NCBI RefSeq assembly: GCF_024323335.1
Contig: NC_066584.1
Coordinates: forward strand, 267,832,344-267,896,343
Source of the DNA: Lathyrus oleraceus
Lineage: Eukaryota > Streptophyta > Magnoliopsida > Fabales > Fabaceae
Direction: 5' to 3'
Length of the DNA: 64,000 bases
Shown here: piece by piece, positions 22,301 to 34,459 of the stretch
Numbering within the stretch: the stretch's first letter is position 1
Layout: every line of letters starts with the position of its first letter
The notes under the pieces: model-generated
What the model saw: only the letters and a program-made list of their open reading frames with translations
What the model was told of the DNA's origin: nothing
Databases searched by the model: none
Program-made: the position numbers and the translations under genes

Positions 22301-22954
22301 AGCTCCAAGGATAATCAATTAAATACTTGTACTTGGCACAAGTAGACATTGATCTTAAATCCTTTCCAAATTTTCCTATCAGATACTTCCACCATAAGAA
22401 TACTTTGAAAATACTCTTCTTGTGTCAACATCTTCTGCTTGCAAGCACCTCAACAGTTTTGAGAATCTTTTCAGATTAGATTCACCCTTAGGAATGAGAG
22501 GGATGAATACTTCCTTGCAAATGTGTCACACAACAACCAGACCCCATGTGACACAGGTCAACATCCACCCAGACCCTAGGCTGACCAAACGTGAGGAGGT
22601 TAACCAAAACTCCCCCTCAAATTAACAATCATGGAAACTTCACACTAATATCCATGCATTGTACACAAATGTCTCAACATGACATACATCACCCCTATCG
22701 GTGGCAATTAACTCTATGAGTTATACATATACATACTCCAATCACACCAATCAGACTCCAGCTGACCATAATTACTGGTGAAAGAAAACCAACTCCCGTC
22801 AATAGTAGCTATGCATTGCCGGAGCATACTACCTCAACCAATCTCTGAATCTTCATATTCTCACTCCTTGAAAGAACTGTCACTTCTGAGCATAGTGTTT
22901 GAATAACTAGGTTCGTGGTCCCAATCCTCTCAAATGAAATATCAATCAGGTTAG
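19333..22954 (-). other. Non-coding interior of the deleted SIRE-like element
   Basis: The minus-strand polypurine tract lies at 19333-19346 (ATCTCCCCCTTTGG on plus). The rest has no long ORF. The 73-90 residue frames (for example 22051-22308) match nothing I recognise. Positions 20216-20277 match the outer end of the SIRE-A type LTR, and 20282-20520 match the stretch between extra ORF and LTR of SIRE-A. In the latter, an approximately 80-bp segment is doubled (20352-20431 and 20432-20520). The interior is thus a mosaic of at least two SIRE-like sequences. Confidence 0.65.
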
Positions 22955-23984
22955 CAGATGGGTGAACTGTAACAGACCAACCAGTCTATACATCAGTATT
23001 AGCAGTCAATAATGAATGTCATAACATTCTGTTTTGCATTCAGACTGCAGGCTATGTGTCAGGTCTGTGATTGCCTTCATAAACAGACTAGAAATAGACT
23101 GAGTTATAACAGACAAAATATAGTGTGCAGAAGGTAAAAACACCAGTAATTATTAACCCAGTTCGGTACAACATTACCTACTCTGGGGGCATACCAAGCC
23201 AGGAAGAAGATCCACTATTAGTAGTATTAATTCAGAGTTAAACTCCCCCGTTTACAACTCTTCACTTAATCCCTACCCAATGCAATCTATACCTAGGCAC
23301 TCCTAGATAGAAACCTCCAGTTTCCATTCCTATCACTACAATTACCATGTAATGCTTAGACAACTTGAACATGCTTCACAGCTTCGTTCAAGAAGATAAC
23401 AACTCTTGCCTACAGGCTTAAAGTTACAAATAATCTCATGCTTTCAAGCACTGAGAAACACCTGGTAACCTTCCCACAGGTTGGGAGGTTTACCTCACAC
23501 ACACCCCTAATTTTTACATTGTTTGAGGCTTACAAAACCTAGGTTACAATCTGCTATTTATAACCTAACCACCCAACTAGATTTGGGCCTTCAGAAATCG
23601 CAGCAAGATTCTCCATTGTTGTTACAAAGCTGGCAGAATACTTCTGCTACAATCAAGGTCTTCAATCTTTTATTTCCTAAAAGATCTCTATATTTGGAAA
23701 CTGTATATTCACCAAATTTATTCACCAAATCTTCTGATTGAATCTTCAAGATCTCCACAGAGAAGTTAGGATATTCACCAGATATCCTAATTAATCATTT
23801 AACACAAACCAGAATTAACTGATTCAGTTTTATACACATGTGAGATGTCACAGTCCTGATGTCGTGACATCTTACATCACATGTTGGCCCAGATGTTGAA
23901 CTTCATCAACCCAACATATTAAAACAACAAAGGTGATTACATTATTTGTTTTACAAAATTAATGCCAATCTTAAGGTACCAACA
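22955..23984 (-). repeat. Truncated 5' LTR of the deleted SIRE-like element
   Basis: Matches 18317-19332 and ends GGTACCAACA. The inner end (U5 side on the minus strand) is missing, with unrelated sequence joined at 22954. Confidence 0.85.
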
Positions 23985-23989
23985 CTTCA

Positions 23990-26772
23990 GTTTAGGAAAT
24001 ACCATTTTCGAAGAGATGAACAACTTGGTACAATTTTGGAAACCATTTGAAAATGCATTGCATGATTTGATAACACACCATTTGCACGTCCAAATTATAT
24101 CTGCTGATGATAAGCTTGCAAATCCAAGTGGAATTGGTCCCTCCATGCGCGCATGTGGTCCACATGATTTTCCATCTCATTTAATGAGCTCCATCCAACG
24201 CTCCGTGTTTTTCCATATTTTTCATTTTCTGATTTCATTTTCATTTTATATATTTAAATTCCATTTCATTTCAAAAAATCCTATCTCCTTCATTATTGGT
24301 CCAAAAAATGTGAGACCAATTGCATTTTTCTTCTTTTAATTTCTAGTTTCTAAAAATGATTTTAATATTTTTTATTTTATCATTTGATATTTTTTAAGAA
24401 TTTTCTCTTTTCTGGTTATTTTTAATTCATTTAAAATAGTTTTTGATATTCAAAAAATACAAAAATATTTTTCCAACCTCTTTGAATGATGATAAATCTA
24501 TGAAAAATATTCTCATCAATTTATTAATTGATTTGAGATTTATTTGAGATTTTAATTTGATTAGGTTATTTTTATGCATTTTTAATTGATTAAAAATAGT
24601 TTCTGACTTCTAAAAATGCTGAAATTTTTTGTCAAACTTTGTTTGACCTTGTTGAACTTAGGATAATTCACTTGGACTTTTCAAAGTTGATTTGAAGTGA
24701 ATTTGAAGTTTGACCTTTCTTTATTATTTTAATTCATGTATTATCTTACTTTTAAAAAAATACCAAAAATATTTTATTTGTTTCTTGACTTCTAATCTTC
24801 ATCTTGCTTCTGTTTACTATTGCTTGACCTTGATCTCCTCTATCTTTGGTCAATGCTTGTTGATTATCTCATTTCATTTCCATTAATGCACTTTATTATT
24901 CATTTTCTTCTTCTCTTTCTTTTTTTGATTAATGAGTTAAAGATTGCTGGTTAGCCTTGATACATGGGAGGTTTAACCTTCCTTGGTTCAAATCTAATTC
25001 AACTTGATCATGGATCAAGTGAATGGATTTGCATTAAGGATAGGTTGCTTCCTAATCAAGAAAAGAACTTAAATCAATACAAGATCATTTCTCATCTTCT
25101 TTTGGCATGGCAAGTTGTAGGAGTTTGATTCACTAATCAAAATCTCTAACTTGTGTTGTTGCCTACATTATTGTTGACCGGCCTCAGATAGTTGTGACTT
25201 CTACATAAGTCCAATTACGATTGCTTAACATAGCGCTAAATTGCCTAATGGCACACTAATACTAAAACTAACCATTAACCATTAACATTTAATTCTTGCA
25301 CTTTACATTTATGCAATTTACTATTCTTGTACATATTATTCGTTTGCTTTTGCCCTTTGCTCATTTGACCACATGTTTATGCTAATGCAATTTGCCTTTT
25401 GCTCACTTGAGCACATAATTGTGTATATATTATTGTGCTTATGCTTTTGTTTCGATTGTTGTGGGCCAAATTCAAAAAATGGACAAAAAGGACTTAGATT
25501 CTAGGACATACCCAATGCAAAATGGAGTAAAAAGGCCTTAATGTTGAAGATAGATTAGAAGGACCAAATCTCTAAACTCACTCTTGCCCATTCTTGATTT
25601 ACTTCATGGAAATTTTTTATGTGTGTGCTTTTGTGCTAGGGATTCTTATTTGAGCCAAATTGAAGAACCATTGTCATGTGCTTCAAAAGAGAGATACAAG
25701 AGCCATTGGAAGATTCCTAAGAGCTTTGCTTGCTTGATTGATTGCTTGAGTATACACTTATTTGCTTGCATATTCCAAAGGATGGGAGCTACTTAGATCA
25801 TCAATATGATCTCAAGAGAGGAACTCCAATTGTGGTCTTGTTTCTTATCCCTCATCTCTTGTATGATTAGGACTTTAGCCATTCTTCTTCTTCCCTCCAC
25901 TCTAACCCAAGCCAAAACTTTTGTGCAAACATTTAACACTTCTTTTCAAACATTAGAAACCTAAGCCTTATGCTTTTGATTTTCAAACCTTCTTTTTATA
26001 ACACTTATTTGGAACTGAACTCCTAAGTCAACTTTGACCATATTTTGTAAATAATTTTTATTGGTAAATATAACTCATTCAAATACTTTTGTTGTTTCAA
26101 TGGCCACTTTCTTATCAAAAACTTTTCATAACCTTTAGCTATTAGGTTTGAGCTATCCTTGAGGTAGATAATATACTCACATATATCCTTAGTGATGGAC
26201 AATGAGTCTTCCATGCTTATTATAGGGTTAACCCCTCACTAGCATGTTGAAGCTATCCTCACATGGTGGATTTGTGGTTTTTAGGTTGAGTTTTCTCCCT
26301 TGGATAACAAAAGATCTTAAGGCTTTTGGACCAATCAATTAACCAACTTGTTTTGAGATTTTTACCCCGAACTACGAGGTTTTGATCCTAATCTTTTTAA
26401 GATGGTACGTAGGCAATGGGTTTATCCATTCAAACACAAAATTGTAAATAACCTGTATATCCTCTTCTCATCTCCCCAATCATGTTTGCACAAACAAATT
26501 TTCACAAAAATACCAACCTTACAACAAGTGTGAAAAGGGCTCCATAGGAGTACCTAGGATTTTTTGGGTGCTTAAAACCTTCCCATTGCATAACCAACCC
26601 CTTTACCCCGATCTCTAACATTTTTATTAGTTTTTTATTCGATAAAACTTCTCGATTTTTGTTTGCTTTCTAACCTTTCCTTTGGATAAATAGAAGTGCG
26701 GTGGAGACTCAACTTGTATGGTTTACTTTTGATTTAGTCCATAAATCTAAAGGTAACGAATACCCCGCTACA
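23990..26772 (+). mobile_element. Ogre-1 3' LTR, second part
   Basis: Resumes after the inserted element and ends CCCCGCTACA. The total LTR without the insert is about 3.9 kb. It includes a 53-bp block (25190-25242) identical to one in the Ogre-2 LTR, the CTACG...CGTAG hairpin (26369-26415), and the GGTGCTTAAAACC block (about 26569) that corresponds to GGTGCTAACACC in the other Ogre LTRs. Much of it is AT-rich with no coding potential. Confidence 0.88.
26369..26415 (+). other. LTR hairpin motif, Ogre-1 copy
   Basis: GAACTACG at 26369 and TACGTAGGCA at 26406 enclose TTTTGATC and an inner stem ATCTT/AAGAT. CTACG (26372-26376) pairs with CGTAG (26408-26412). Equivalent sites are 43227-43272 on plus (outer stem decayed to CTAAG) and, on minus, 43796-43838, 48100-48144 and 57343-57387. 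Confidence 0.6.
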
Positions 26773-26776
26773 CTTG

Positions 26777-26938
26777 TCATTCAAACCAGATTCTAGGGGA
26801 AAATGGACTCCTAATTATGAAGTCCCATATGTTTTTAAGAGACCCTTTTTAGGTGGTGCATTGATTCTTACAACTATGGATGGTGAAGAGTTCACTCGTC
26901 CTTTGAACGCAGATGTTGTCAAGAAATACTTCGGCTAA
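26777..26938 (+). pseudogene. Ogre-2 integrase, C-terminal 53 codons
   Basis: Open frame from 26777 to TAA 26936-26938 with PDSRGKWTPNYE, FLGGALILTT and FTRPLNADVV, parallel to the end of Ogre-1 integrase (13245-13399). It begins within a few bases of the Ogre-1 end, so Ogre-1 inserted into this gene. The rest of Ogre-2 lies left of the window. CTTGT at 26773-26777 is the expected target duplication; its partner is outside the window. Confidence 0.92.
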
Positions 26939-26956
26939 AAAGAAAAGAACAGCTCG

Positions 26957-27105
26957 CTAAGTTGAAAACCCGAAAGACTGACTTAGGCTTAAAAGAGCGT
27001 CTCGGTGGATTGAAAACCCGAAAGGGCGACCCAGGAAAAAATTAGAGACATAAAAACAGAAATAATTTCCCAATAAGTTGAGTACTCCCCCTTGGGGCAA
27101 CTTAT
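26957..27105 (+). other. Three stem-loops after the Ogre-2 integrase stop
   Basis: Hairpin 1: CTAAGT (26957-26962) pairs with ACTTAG (26981-26986). Hairpin 2: TGGAT (27006-27010) faces ACCCA (27029-27033), one mismatch, around CCC-GAAA-GGG. Hairpin 3: ATAAGTTG (27073-27080) pairs with CAACTTAT (27098-27105) with an inner CCCC/GGGG. Compare the Ogre-1 trio at 13420-13569: stems 1 and 3 differ in sequence but pair fully in both. Confidence 0.7.
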
Positions 27106-27560
27106 GCAAAAATTAGGGATTATGGCAAGTAACTGCATTCTGCTGATTTTCAAATTTTGGAGAAACTTTCAGCACAACAGTTGACATCGAGTTATCATCC
27201 CTAGTAGCGGCCAAAAGCATAGTGGATATCAAGGGTTAGTAGAAGGACTAAGGATCATTTGTATTCAATGTAACCCTTTTCCATGTAAATTACCATTTTC
27301 AACTTTGTAAAAATCTATGGAGTCTTGTCATTTACAGACTACTATCCCATTAAATAAAGTTGAGATTTTGTCCAATTGTTTCTACTTTTATTTACTTCAG
27401 CCAATAGTTTAAATTTTATTATGATCATTTTGGAAATTTAAATTTTTTAATCAAAATCATTTTTTTCTTAAAACATATAAAAACAAGAATTTCTCGAAGC
27501 AATTAAAAGAAAGTAACAACAGAACTTCAAAGAGCAGCAAGTCCTTAAGTGCGAAATAAC

Positions 27561-27694
<134 letters not shown>

Positions 27695-28173
27695 TTCATA
27701 TAATTTCATAATTGCATATTGACACCATCATATTTGATTGATTTGTCGATTTGATATTCTCATTCTCTGTGCGGCGGTACTTTATCCCCATACGAGTTCG
27801 GTATCTATCCTCCCTCAATTATAGAGTGTCATCCCCTTAAGAAGAAAGACTTTAACCTTTCTCCTCTTCCCCACTGAGTTTGTTTCATAGTGGATGATTA
27901 TTATTTCAGTTTCCTCCAGAGTTGATTATCTGGATGGAATCACTCCCCTTTAGTTATGTCCTTATTGGGTTGAGTCTTGATTGACTGTTTCTTTCTAGCT
28001 CTTACCTAGATAGATGCTTTGAGTCTTCTAATAGCTTATTACCCTGTAACTTGTAGTATTCTTCTTAGTTGGCAGTTTGTTACTTCTTGCCCAATACCCG
28101 ACAGAAGTACCCTTGTTTTTCCCAACAATGGAGTTCCTAGTGGATTCATTTGTTTCTGATTCCCCAGGAAGTA

Positions 28174-28960
28174 TATCCTTGATATGTTCATCCTAACTGA
28201 TTATAGATATCTTTCTTTCCCCTGCCTGAGTCTATCTTCGATATGTTCATCCTAACAGATGACGAATATTCTCATCCTTGGTATTCTACCCAGTAAAAAG
28301 GTAATTGTAATCCCTATTTTATTCCACAGAGAGTTAATCCTTGATATGTTCATCTTAATCGATGACGGGTTTCCTTCTCTTTGTGGTCATCTACCAAGTA
28401 ACCGGTAGTTGTAAATCCTACTTCCTCCTCCTCAAAGAGTCTATCCTTGATATGTTCATCTTAACCGGTAATGGATTTTCTCTTTGATGGTACTCTATTC
28501 AATAACTGATAGATGTAATCCATATTTTTCTCCCTTTCGTAGAGTCTATCCTTGATATGTTCATCCTAACCGGTGACGGATTCTCTCTTCGATGGTCTTC
28601 TATCCAGCATTTGATAGATGTAATTCCTACTCTTGGTTCAGTTGGTATATCCTTGATATGTTCATCCTAACCGATGACGGGTATCCTCCTTGACATTCCC
28701 AGGAAAGTCTATCCTTGATATGTTCATCTTAACCGATGACATATTTTCTTCCCTGTTGAGTTTATCCTTGATATGTTCATTCTAATTGATGACAGATATT
28801 CTAATCTTTGTTCTTCTACCTAGTAACTGGTAGTTGTAAATCCTATTTTCTGCAGTTTTCCCCAGCACGACTATTCTTACCCAGTAACCAGTAATGAATA
28901 CTCTCTCCCAGAAATTCCCAGCGAGTCATCCTTGATATGTTCATCCTAACCGATGACGGG
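28174..28960 (+). repeat. Nine dispersed copies of a 30-bp repeat
   Basis: The core CCTTGATATGTTCATCCTAA, usually followed by CCGATGACGG, occurs nine times, near 28176, 28235, 28339, 28445, 28550, 28650, 28712, 28766 and 28929. Spacing is irregular, from about 50 to 160 bp. It lies in the Ogre-2 3' untranslated region. Confidence 0.88.
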
Positions 28961-29505
28961 AGCCCTCTCTGTCAGATCTTTATTATCTCCTTACCAAGTA
29001 ACAGGTAGCAGATAATAGATTTCTGCTCCTCCTGTGTCGAAGTTTATCTTCCCTAGTTGAGTTGAGTGCGCATTTCCTTAGTGAAATCGCTTTCCCTGCA
29101 TGATTCAAGTACTTTAGTTTTATCTTGACTTGCTCGTATCCCCAATATATGTGTTGTTGTTCCCCGGCTGAGTCTTTTCCATTTTTGTATGTAATTCCTC
29201 GAGTCCCTTAGTAGTTGTAATTCATAGCTTGGCCTACGCATGACTCCTTTACCCCCTCAGAGTCTAGGTCTCCCCAGTGAGTTTTCCTTATAGAATGCAT
29301 TACACTCCTGCAAATTTTCGGTCTCTCTGATTTCTTTTCCTTTGTGGCAATATTTCCCCACAAAGAATTTACTTTTACATTCATATCAATTGCATCACAA
29401 GGTCTCTTAGGGACTAAAATTTGTTTCGATATGTTGTTATTTAAACCCATCCTACTGAGTCAACATGAAGATTTTAACCTTCGCCTCCTCAGTTAGAATG
29501 TCCTT

Positions 29506-29518
29506 AAATAGGGGCAGT
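29506..29518 (+). other. Polypurine tract of Ogre-2
   Basis: AAATAGGGGCAGT directly before the LTR start TGTAAGAC. Confidence 0.8.
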
Positions 29519-32500
29519 TGTAAGACGCCCAATTTTGACCCTAAGATCCCTCATGCAATTTCATCATAAGCATTAGCATTGGGATCATACCATGGCGTCC
29601 CCCTTACCCCTCTTTCATTAGGTTTGTTTTCGGTGAGATCACCAAGCATTATATGATTGTATCATACTTGTATATCATCATTTTACTAACCAAAATACAA
29701 AAACATGTCTTTGCATTTGCCTAACTCTTTTGTAGGTAGGGCATGATCTCCATTGATGTATCAAGTTCATATCTAGGGTTTGAGACCCTCATGACAAAGA
29801 GCACAACCATGAATTTCTCCAAGAATGGTTATGAGCATCATATATGATTTCCATTGATTATTACATGTTATATTTATCAAGTTTTCTCCAAGAGATTGGA
29901 AGTGATTTTCCTTGGAAACCCTAGTTTGACTAGGTATCTTGAGTAACTTCTCCAATAAGCTATCTCACCAATTGATCAAATTTCTCAATGGGACACTTAA
30001 AAATTCATCATCTTATGCATATATGATCTACCATGAGCCAACAAAGTCCAAAGAATTGAAGTTTAGCAAGTTGGTTGATGGTGGTTCGCCAGATGAATTC
30101 ATCTGATCAAAATTGGGTCTCCCTAGACCCTATCTCCTACAATTTTCACCATATGAAAATGATTCCAATATAAACATTACTCTAAATGACATTCCAAACA
30201 ACTTTCATGTATAGATCTAGAGCAAGTTTTTCTTAGAAAATCATTTTCTATGTTGAAACATTATAGGTCATTTTGTCTAAACCCTAATTTGAAAGTCAAC
30301 TTACCAAGGCCATAACTTGCTCAATTTTTATGAGATGAAATCTTTCCAAGTTTTACAATCAAATTTAAGATGTCTACTTCAAATTTTATGTTTGGAGTGA
30401 AAGCAAATTCAACTTTTATGAGCATGTGATATGAGGTTACATTATAGGTCATTTTTTACCTATACAATTGAACAAGTGATTTTTCCAAAGTTCAAAAATG
30501 CATAACTCTATCATTCTAAATCCAAATGACGTAAAATAGGTGATCATTTTAAAGCCTTTGAAAGAGCTACAACTTTGATGAAGGCACTTTTCTCATTTGA
30601 AGCTCACATAAAAAGTGAAGTAAGGTCGAATATTGAGATATATGGCTTGACACTTAGAAACTCTTTCATCATGTTGAAATTTCCAAACTTCCACCTAAAA
30701 ATTCTCCATGTTCCAAGCTCCAAATCAAAAAGTGTTGAACATCAAACTTGTTCCCCTTGATCCAAGCTTTCCAAAAAACCCAAGCTCATGCATTTTGGAC
30801 AAAGATTTTTAGGTCTGCGCATGGCTTTATCAGGGATGCATAATTGGAAAGAATCAAACTTCAAAACTTCAGTTCATTTTGCCTTGCCAATCAAGCTTCC
30901 ATTCAGACTTCAATTGGAATCATTTTGGACCTTTTTGCATTACATCATGGGCTTGTAAATGCCCATGCACTCATGCCATTGACATTGCTAAAATTGGAAA
31001 AAATTTGAAGTGTGCAAATATCATTCCATTTGGCTATAAATAGCATGCTTCTGAGCTCATTTGAACAAGACTTTGCAAGCCAGCTTTTCCCCCCATTGAA
31101 ACCGTCTCATTCTAAAGGAAAACCTGATAAACTTCAATTTGAAATTTGAGTTTGAATCTCAACTGTTGGAGATTAAAGAACTCTAGGATCCAAAGCCTTG
31201 CAACCTCTCTAATCACTTCCTGCTAGCTTCTCAAGTCTGATCAAATCGTGTTTGGAGAAAGCAACATCAAGAATTTCATAACATTAAAGGTCAATTTCAG
31301 AAAACTTCATCTCTTCGATTCTCACTCAATTCTACTCAATTCTCTTGAATCTTTGGTTGTTTGAAGTCCTACCAATGTAGGCAAGAAGATTGAGTTGCGT
31401 AGAGGTCAAATCGAAGCAACTCAGTTGACACACCTCAAAATTCAACTCCTCATATCTTTCTATACATGTGGATTTAGTTAAAATTGAGGTCAGATTCGTG
31501 CTCTACGTCATTTTTTCTTTCAGATCATGTCCTCCTTTTTCATTATCTTGATGGTGATGAGTGAAGCAGTCCGGTGAACCTCGCTTGAGAAGGTGACCGG
31601 AAGTCTAGCGCCGGTGGTGTGCTTGACAGGTTCTGAGCCATTGATCTCACTTGAAATGTTCAACTCTCAGCGTTGCTTGCAATTAGCATTTGTGTTACGC
31701 ATTGACTCGTGACTATGGTGGAAAGCACGCATCTGCCACCTCAATTAATGAGGGAGATCAAGTGGTCCACGTTTTTTCATATTTTCTGATTTTCATTTTA
31801 ATCCTTTTATTTTCATTAATTCATATTAATTTTAATATTGATCCAAAAAATATGAGAGTTTCACCAAAAAATTTCAAATAATTTCCTTTTTCATAATTTG
31901 AATTAAAATTATTTTTTGGATCATTATTAATATTTTTCATGATTTAATTGATTTTGTGAATATTTTTATCATTTAAAAATACTTTTAAGTCTTTAAAAAT
32001 TCTGAAATTTTTTCTCCAAGGTCCTTTGACCTTGTTTGACCTATCATAAATCTCATGGTCATTTCTTTGGTGTTTTGATGAGGTTTTAGCAATTTCACAA
32101 ACCTTATTTAATTTAAATGCATTATTTTAGTCTTTTTAAATTGAATAAATCCCAATTAATTGTGTTGACCAATTGTGATGAGTTGTTTGAGTTTGATTCT
32201 TGTTGTTGGGCCTTGGTCAAGGTCGATTTCACTTTTTCAAGTTAATATCATTGGATTTAGGGGATTGATGGAATGTACATTCCATCTCCTAAAATGAATG
32301 GATGATATTAATTTGGTAAAAGTCCTCCTTTGACCAATTTGAGTTTTGATCTATTCCCCTCCCTCTCCATCTCATTCCCCTTCTTTATGCATTCATCTCA
32401 TTTGGCCTATGATTTCTCAAAGTCCTAAGGCTAGTTGATTGGAAAATCAACATAAGTATGAATGAGATTTAGCCACCTCTTTTGCATATTCTTTTTGTGT

Positions 32501-33406
32501 ATGCTATGTTTCATGACCATAGTTCATTATACTATGTCTCTAACATGCATTAACATCAAAATTCTATTGCCCGACCTCAAGTAGTTGTGACTTCTACATA
32601 AGTCCAATTACGATTGCTTAACATAGCGCTAAATTTGTGACACAAAAAGGCATAGCATTATAGTTGGTGAGATTGTAAGTCTCCCCTCTTTCATGGTATT
32701 ATGTGGAAACTTGGCCTTTTTTCCTTCCTTTGGAAGATGTCTTGGTTCAAGGATTCGTGCTTGTGATAAGTGGGTTGAGTGTTCTCTAATGAATGACTAA
32801 AAAATGAAAAGAAAAAGCAAAACAATACTATCTTCTAACTCATTAACAACTAACTTTTAATATCAAGCCATTTACTTTAATGTCATTTAATTTTAGTCTT
32901 TATTCATTTTCCATTATTCATACCATTCTAATTGTTTATGTTAATGCAATTTTCACTTTGTCCATTTGGACCATATTATGTGATATATCTTGTTTGTGTA
33001 TACTTTGCTTGTTTGTGTGATCTTTGACCATTAATGTACATAATAACAACAAAAACTCTAAAAAACTTTTGTGTGGACTGTTGGCTTGATCTTGGACAAA
33101 TGGACTTAGAATTTAGGCAACATTCCTATGCTAAAGAACTTGGCCAATGCCAACTTTTGTGAAACCAAGTACTTGCAATTTAAAACTTCATCTGGTACAT
33201 CATTCAAGATCCCTTTGAGTTCATCTGCAACATGATCATTGTGAAGCTGTTATTTTGAACCTTTGACTTGTGGAATTCATCTGTTACATGGGATAATTTG
33301 AAGAAGATAATAGAATGGTTAAAGCCTGGATGTGGCTATCTTTATTTGATGCCCTTGCTCTTCAAGATTGATATAATTGTGCATTTGTGTGTTCCTTAAT
33401 TCTAAA
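29519..33406 (+). mobile_element. Ogre-2 3' LTR, first part
   Basis: Starts TGTAAGACGCCCAATTTTG. Contains the 53-bp block (32583-32635) identical to 25190-25242 of Ogre-1. Ends at the CTAAA target site (33402-33406) of SIRE-A. No coding sequence recognised; ORFs such as 30575-30760 and 31690-31881 lie in LTR sequence. Confidence 0.88.
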
Positions 33407-34445
33407 TGAAATTCGGGTATCAGATATGAGACGTCGAAGGTAATGTCACGACACTAATATCTGAATAATACAAACATGATAAAGATAATGAATAGTAATG
33501 CAAGAGACACAAGAAATTGTTAACCCAGTTCGGTGCAACTCACTTACGTCTGGGGGCTACCAAGCAAGGAAGGAAATCCACTAAATAGAATCAGTTCAAA
33601 GACTCTCAGTAAACTACACAACTTACAGTCTTTTTCACCTAATCTCTACCCGTATGACTTCTACCTAAGAACTCTTAGATATGAGATCCCATCTCACTCC
33701 CCCTCAATCACACCTGTGATATTAAACAAGAATTACTTATGAAAAGAAGACACTCTTCAAAAACACACACTTGATCTTACTTAGCAGCTTCAATCAAGTA
33801 GACACACACTTATGCTTAAAAGCTTTGAGTGACAAATTACAACTCAAAAATTAGACCAATTCAATCATCTATGGATGAATTGAATGGCTTACAAGTCACA
33901 CGACCACACAAGACTTAAACCCTTATTCTCTCTCAATATTTCGCTCTGTATTTCTTGTGTATCAAATTAGGTTTTCCATGTCCTTTTTATAGAAGCATTC
34001 AGCTGGGCTTGGACATCATAAAACCCTAAAACTATTTTCCATTCAAATCTTCTTATGATAGGTCGTTAGATCTCTTTGGAAAATAAGTTAAATCACGTTG
34101 TAATCATTGATTGATAGCGTTTCCAATTAACTCATCAATCAAACTAGATTGCCATTAAAAGCGCAATCACATAACACATAAGATTCAGACTAAATGTTCT
34201 GTGTACATATGTAATGACATCGGGTCTGACATCCTGGAACAATCCTGCATAATTCCATTTTAAATATCCAGCAGGTACATTATATCAGATGTCATGACAT
34301 CGGGTATGACATCCTGAAACAATCCTACATAATTATATTTTAAACCTCCAGCAGGTACAAGACATCTTATGTTAAGACATCATATGAGACATCTTGTGAA
34401 CACTCTTTGTTTTACCAAAATTGCTGCCAACTCTTAGAATCAAAA
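33407..34445 (-). repeat. SIRE-A 3' LTR
   Basis: Matches 41765-42804 with scattered changes. Starts TGAAATTCGGG. The outer CAACA end is mutated to CAAAA. Contains the LTR core (AACCCAGTTCGG, CTGGGGGC at about 33523-33560) and TGTCATGACA at 34290-34299. Confidence 0.93.
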
Positions 34446-34459
34446 AACTCTCCATTTGG
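34446..34459 (-). other. SIRE-A polypurine tract, decayed
   Basis: Plus-strand AACTCTCCATTTGG lies directly inside the 3' LTR. The related element at 19333 has ATCTCCCCCTTTGG in the same place, so the purine run on minus has lost several G. Confidence 0.65.

Larger units (their letters stand above)
18021..23984 (-). mobile_element. Internally deleted SIRE-like Ty1/copia element in the Ogre-1 LTR
   Basis: Two direct LTRs (18021-19332 and 22955-23984) surround 3.6 kb without gag or pol. Target duplications are CTGCA (18016-18020) and CTTCA (23985-23989), one mismatch. The minus-strand polypurine tract next to the left LTR (19333-19346) shows that the left copy is the 3' LTR. The right copy lacks the 296 bp matching 18021-18316, so the LTR border and primer binding site are deleted on that side. 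The element therefore cannot prime its own reverse transcription. It may have moved earlier in trans, or been deleted after insertion. Confidence 0.85.
1..26772 (+). mobile_element. Ogre-1: Ty3/gypsy Ogre/Tat retrotransposon, 5' LTR outside window
   Basis: Large LTR retrotransposon read left to right: ORF1, gag, protease, intron, reverse transcriptase (RT), RNase H, a second RNase H, integrase (IN), long 3' untranslated region, polypurine tract and 3' LTR. This order, the extra ORF before gag, the double RNase H and the very long LTR are the known signature of Ogre in the Tat lineage. The 5' LTR and primer binding site lie left of position 1. The element is interrupted by three other retroelements (2423-3895, 6726-9960, 18021-23984). 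It ends ...GCTACA at 26772, after which the integrase frame of another Ogre resumes, so it inserted into that gene. It cannot be active: stops and frameshifts occur in every ORF. Confidence 0.93.

Noticed and set aside
22051..22308. 85-codon minus ORF in the deleted SIRE-like element
   Set aside because: No domain recognised and too short to separate from chance.
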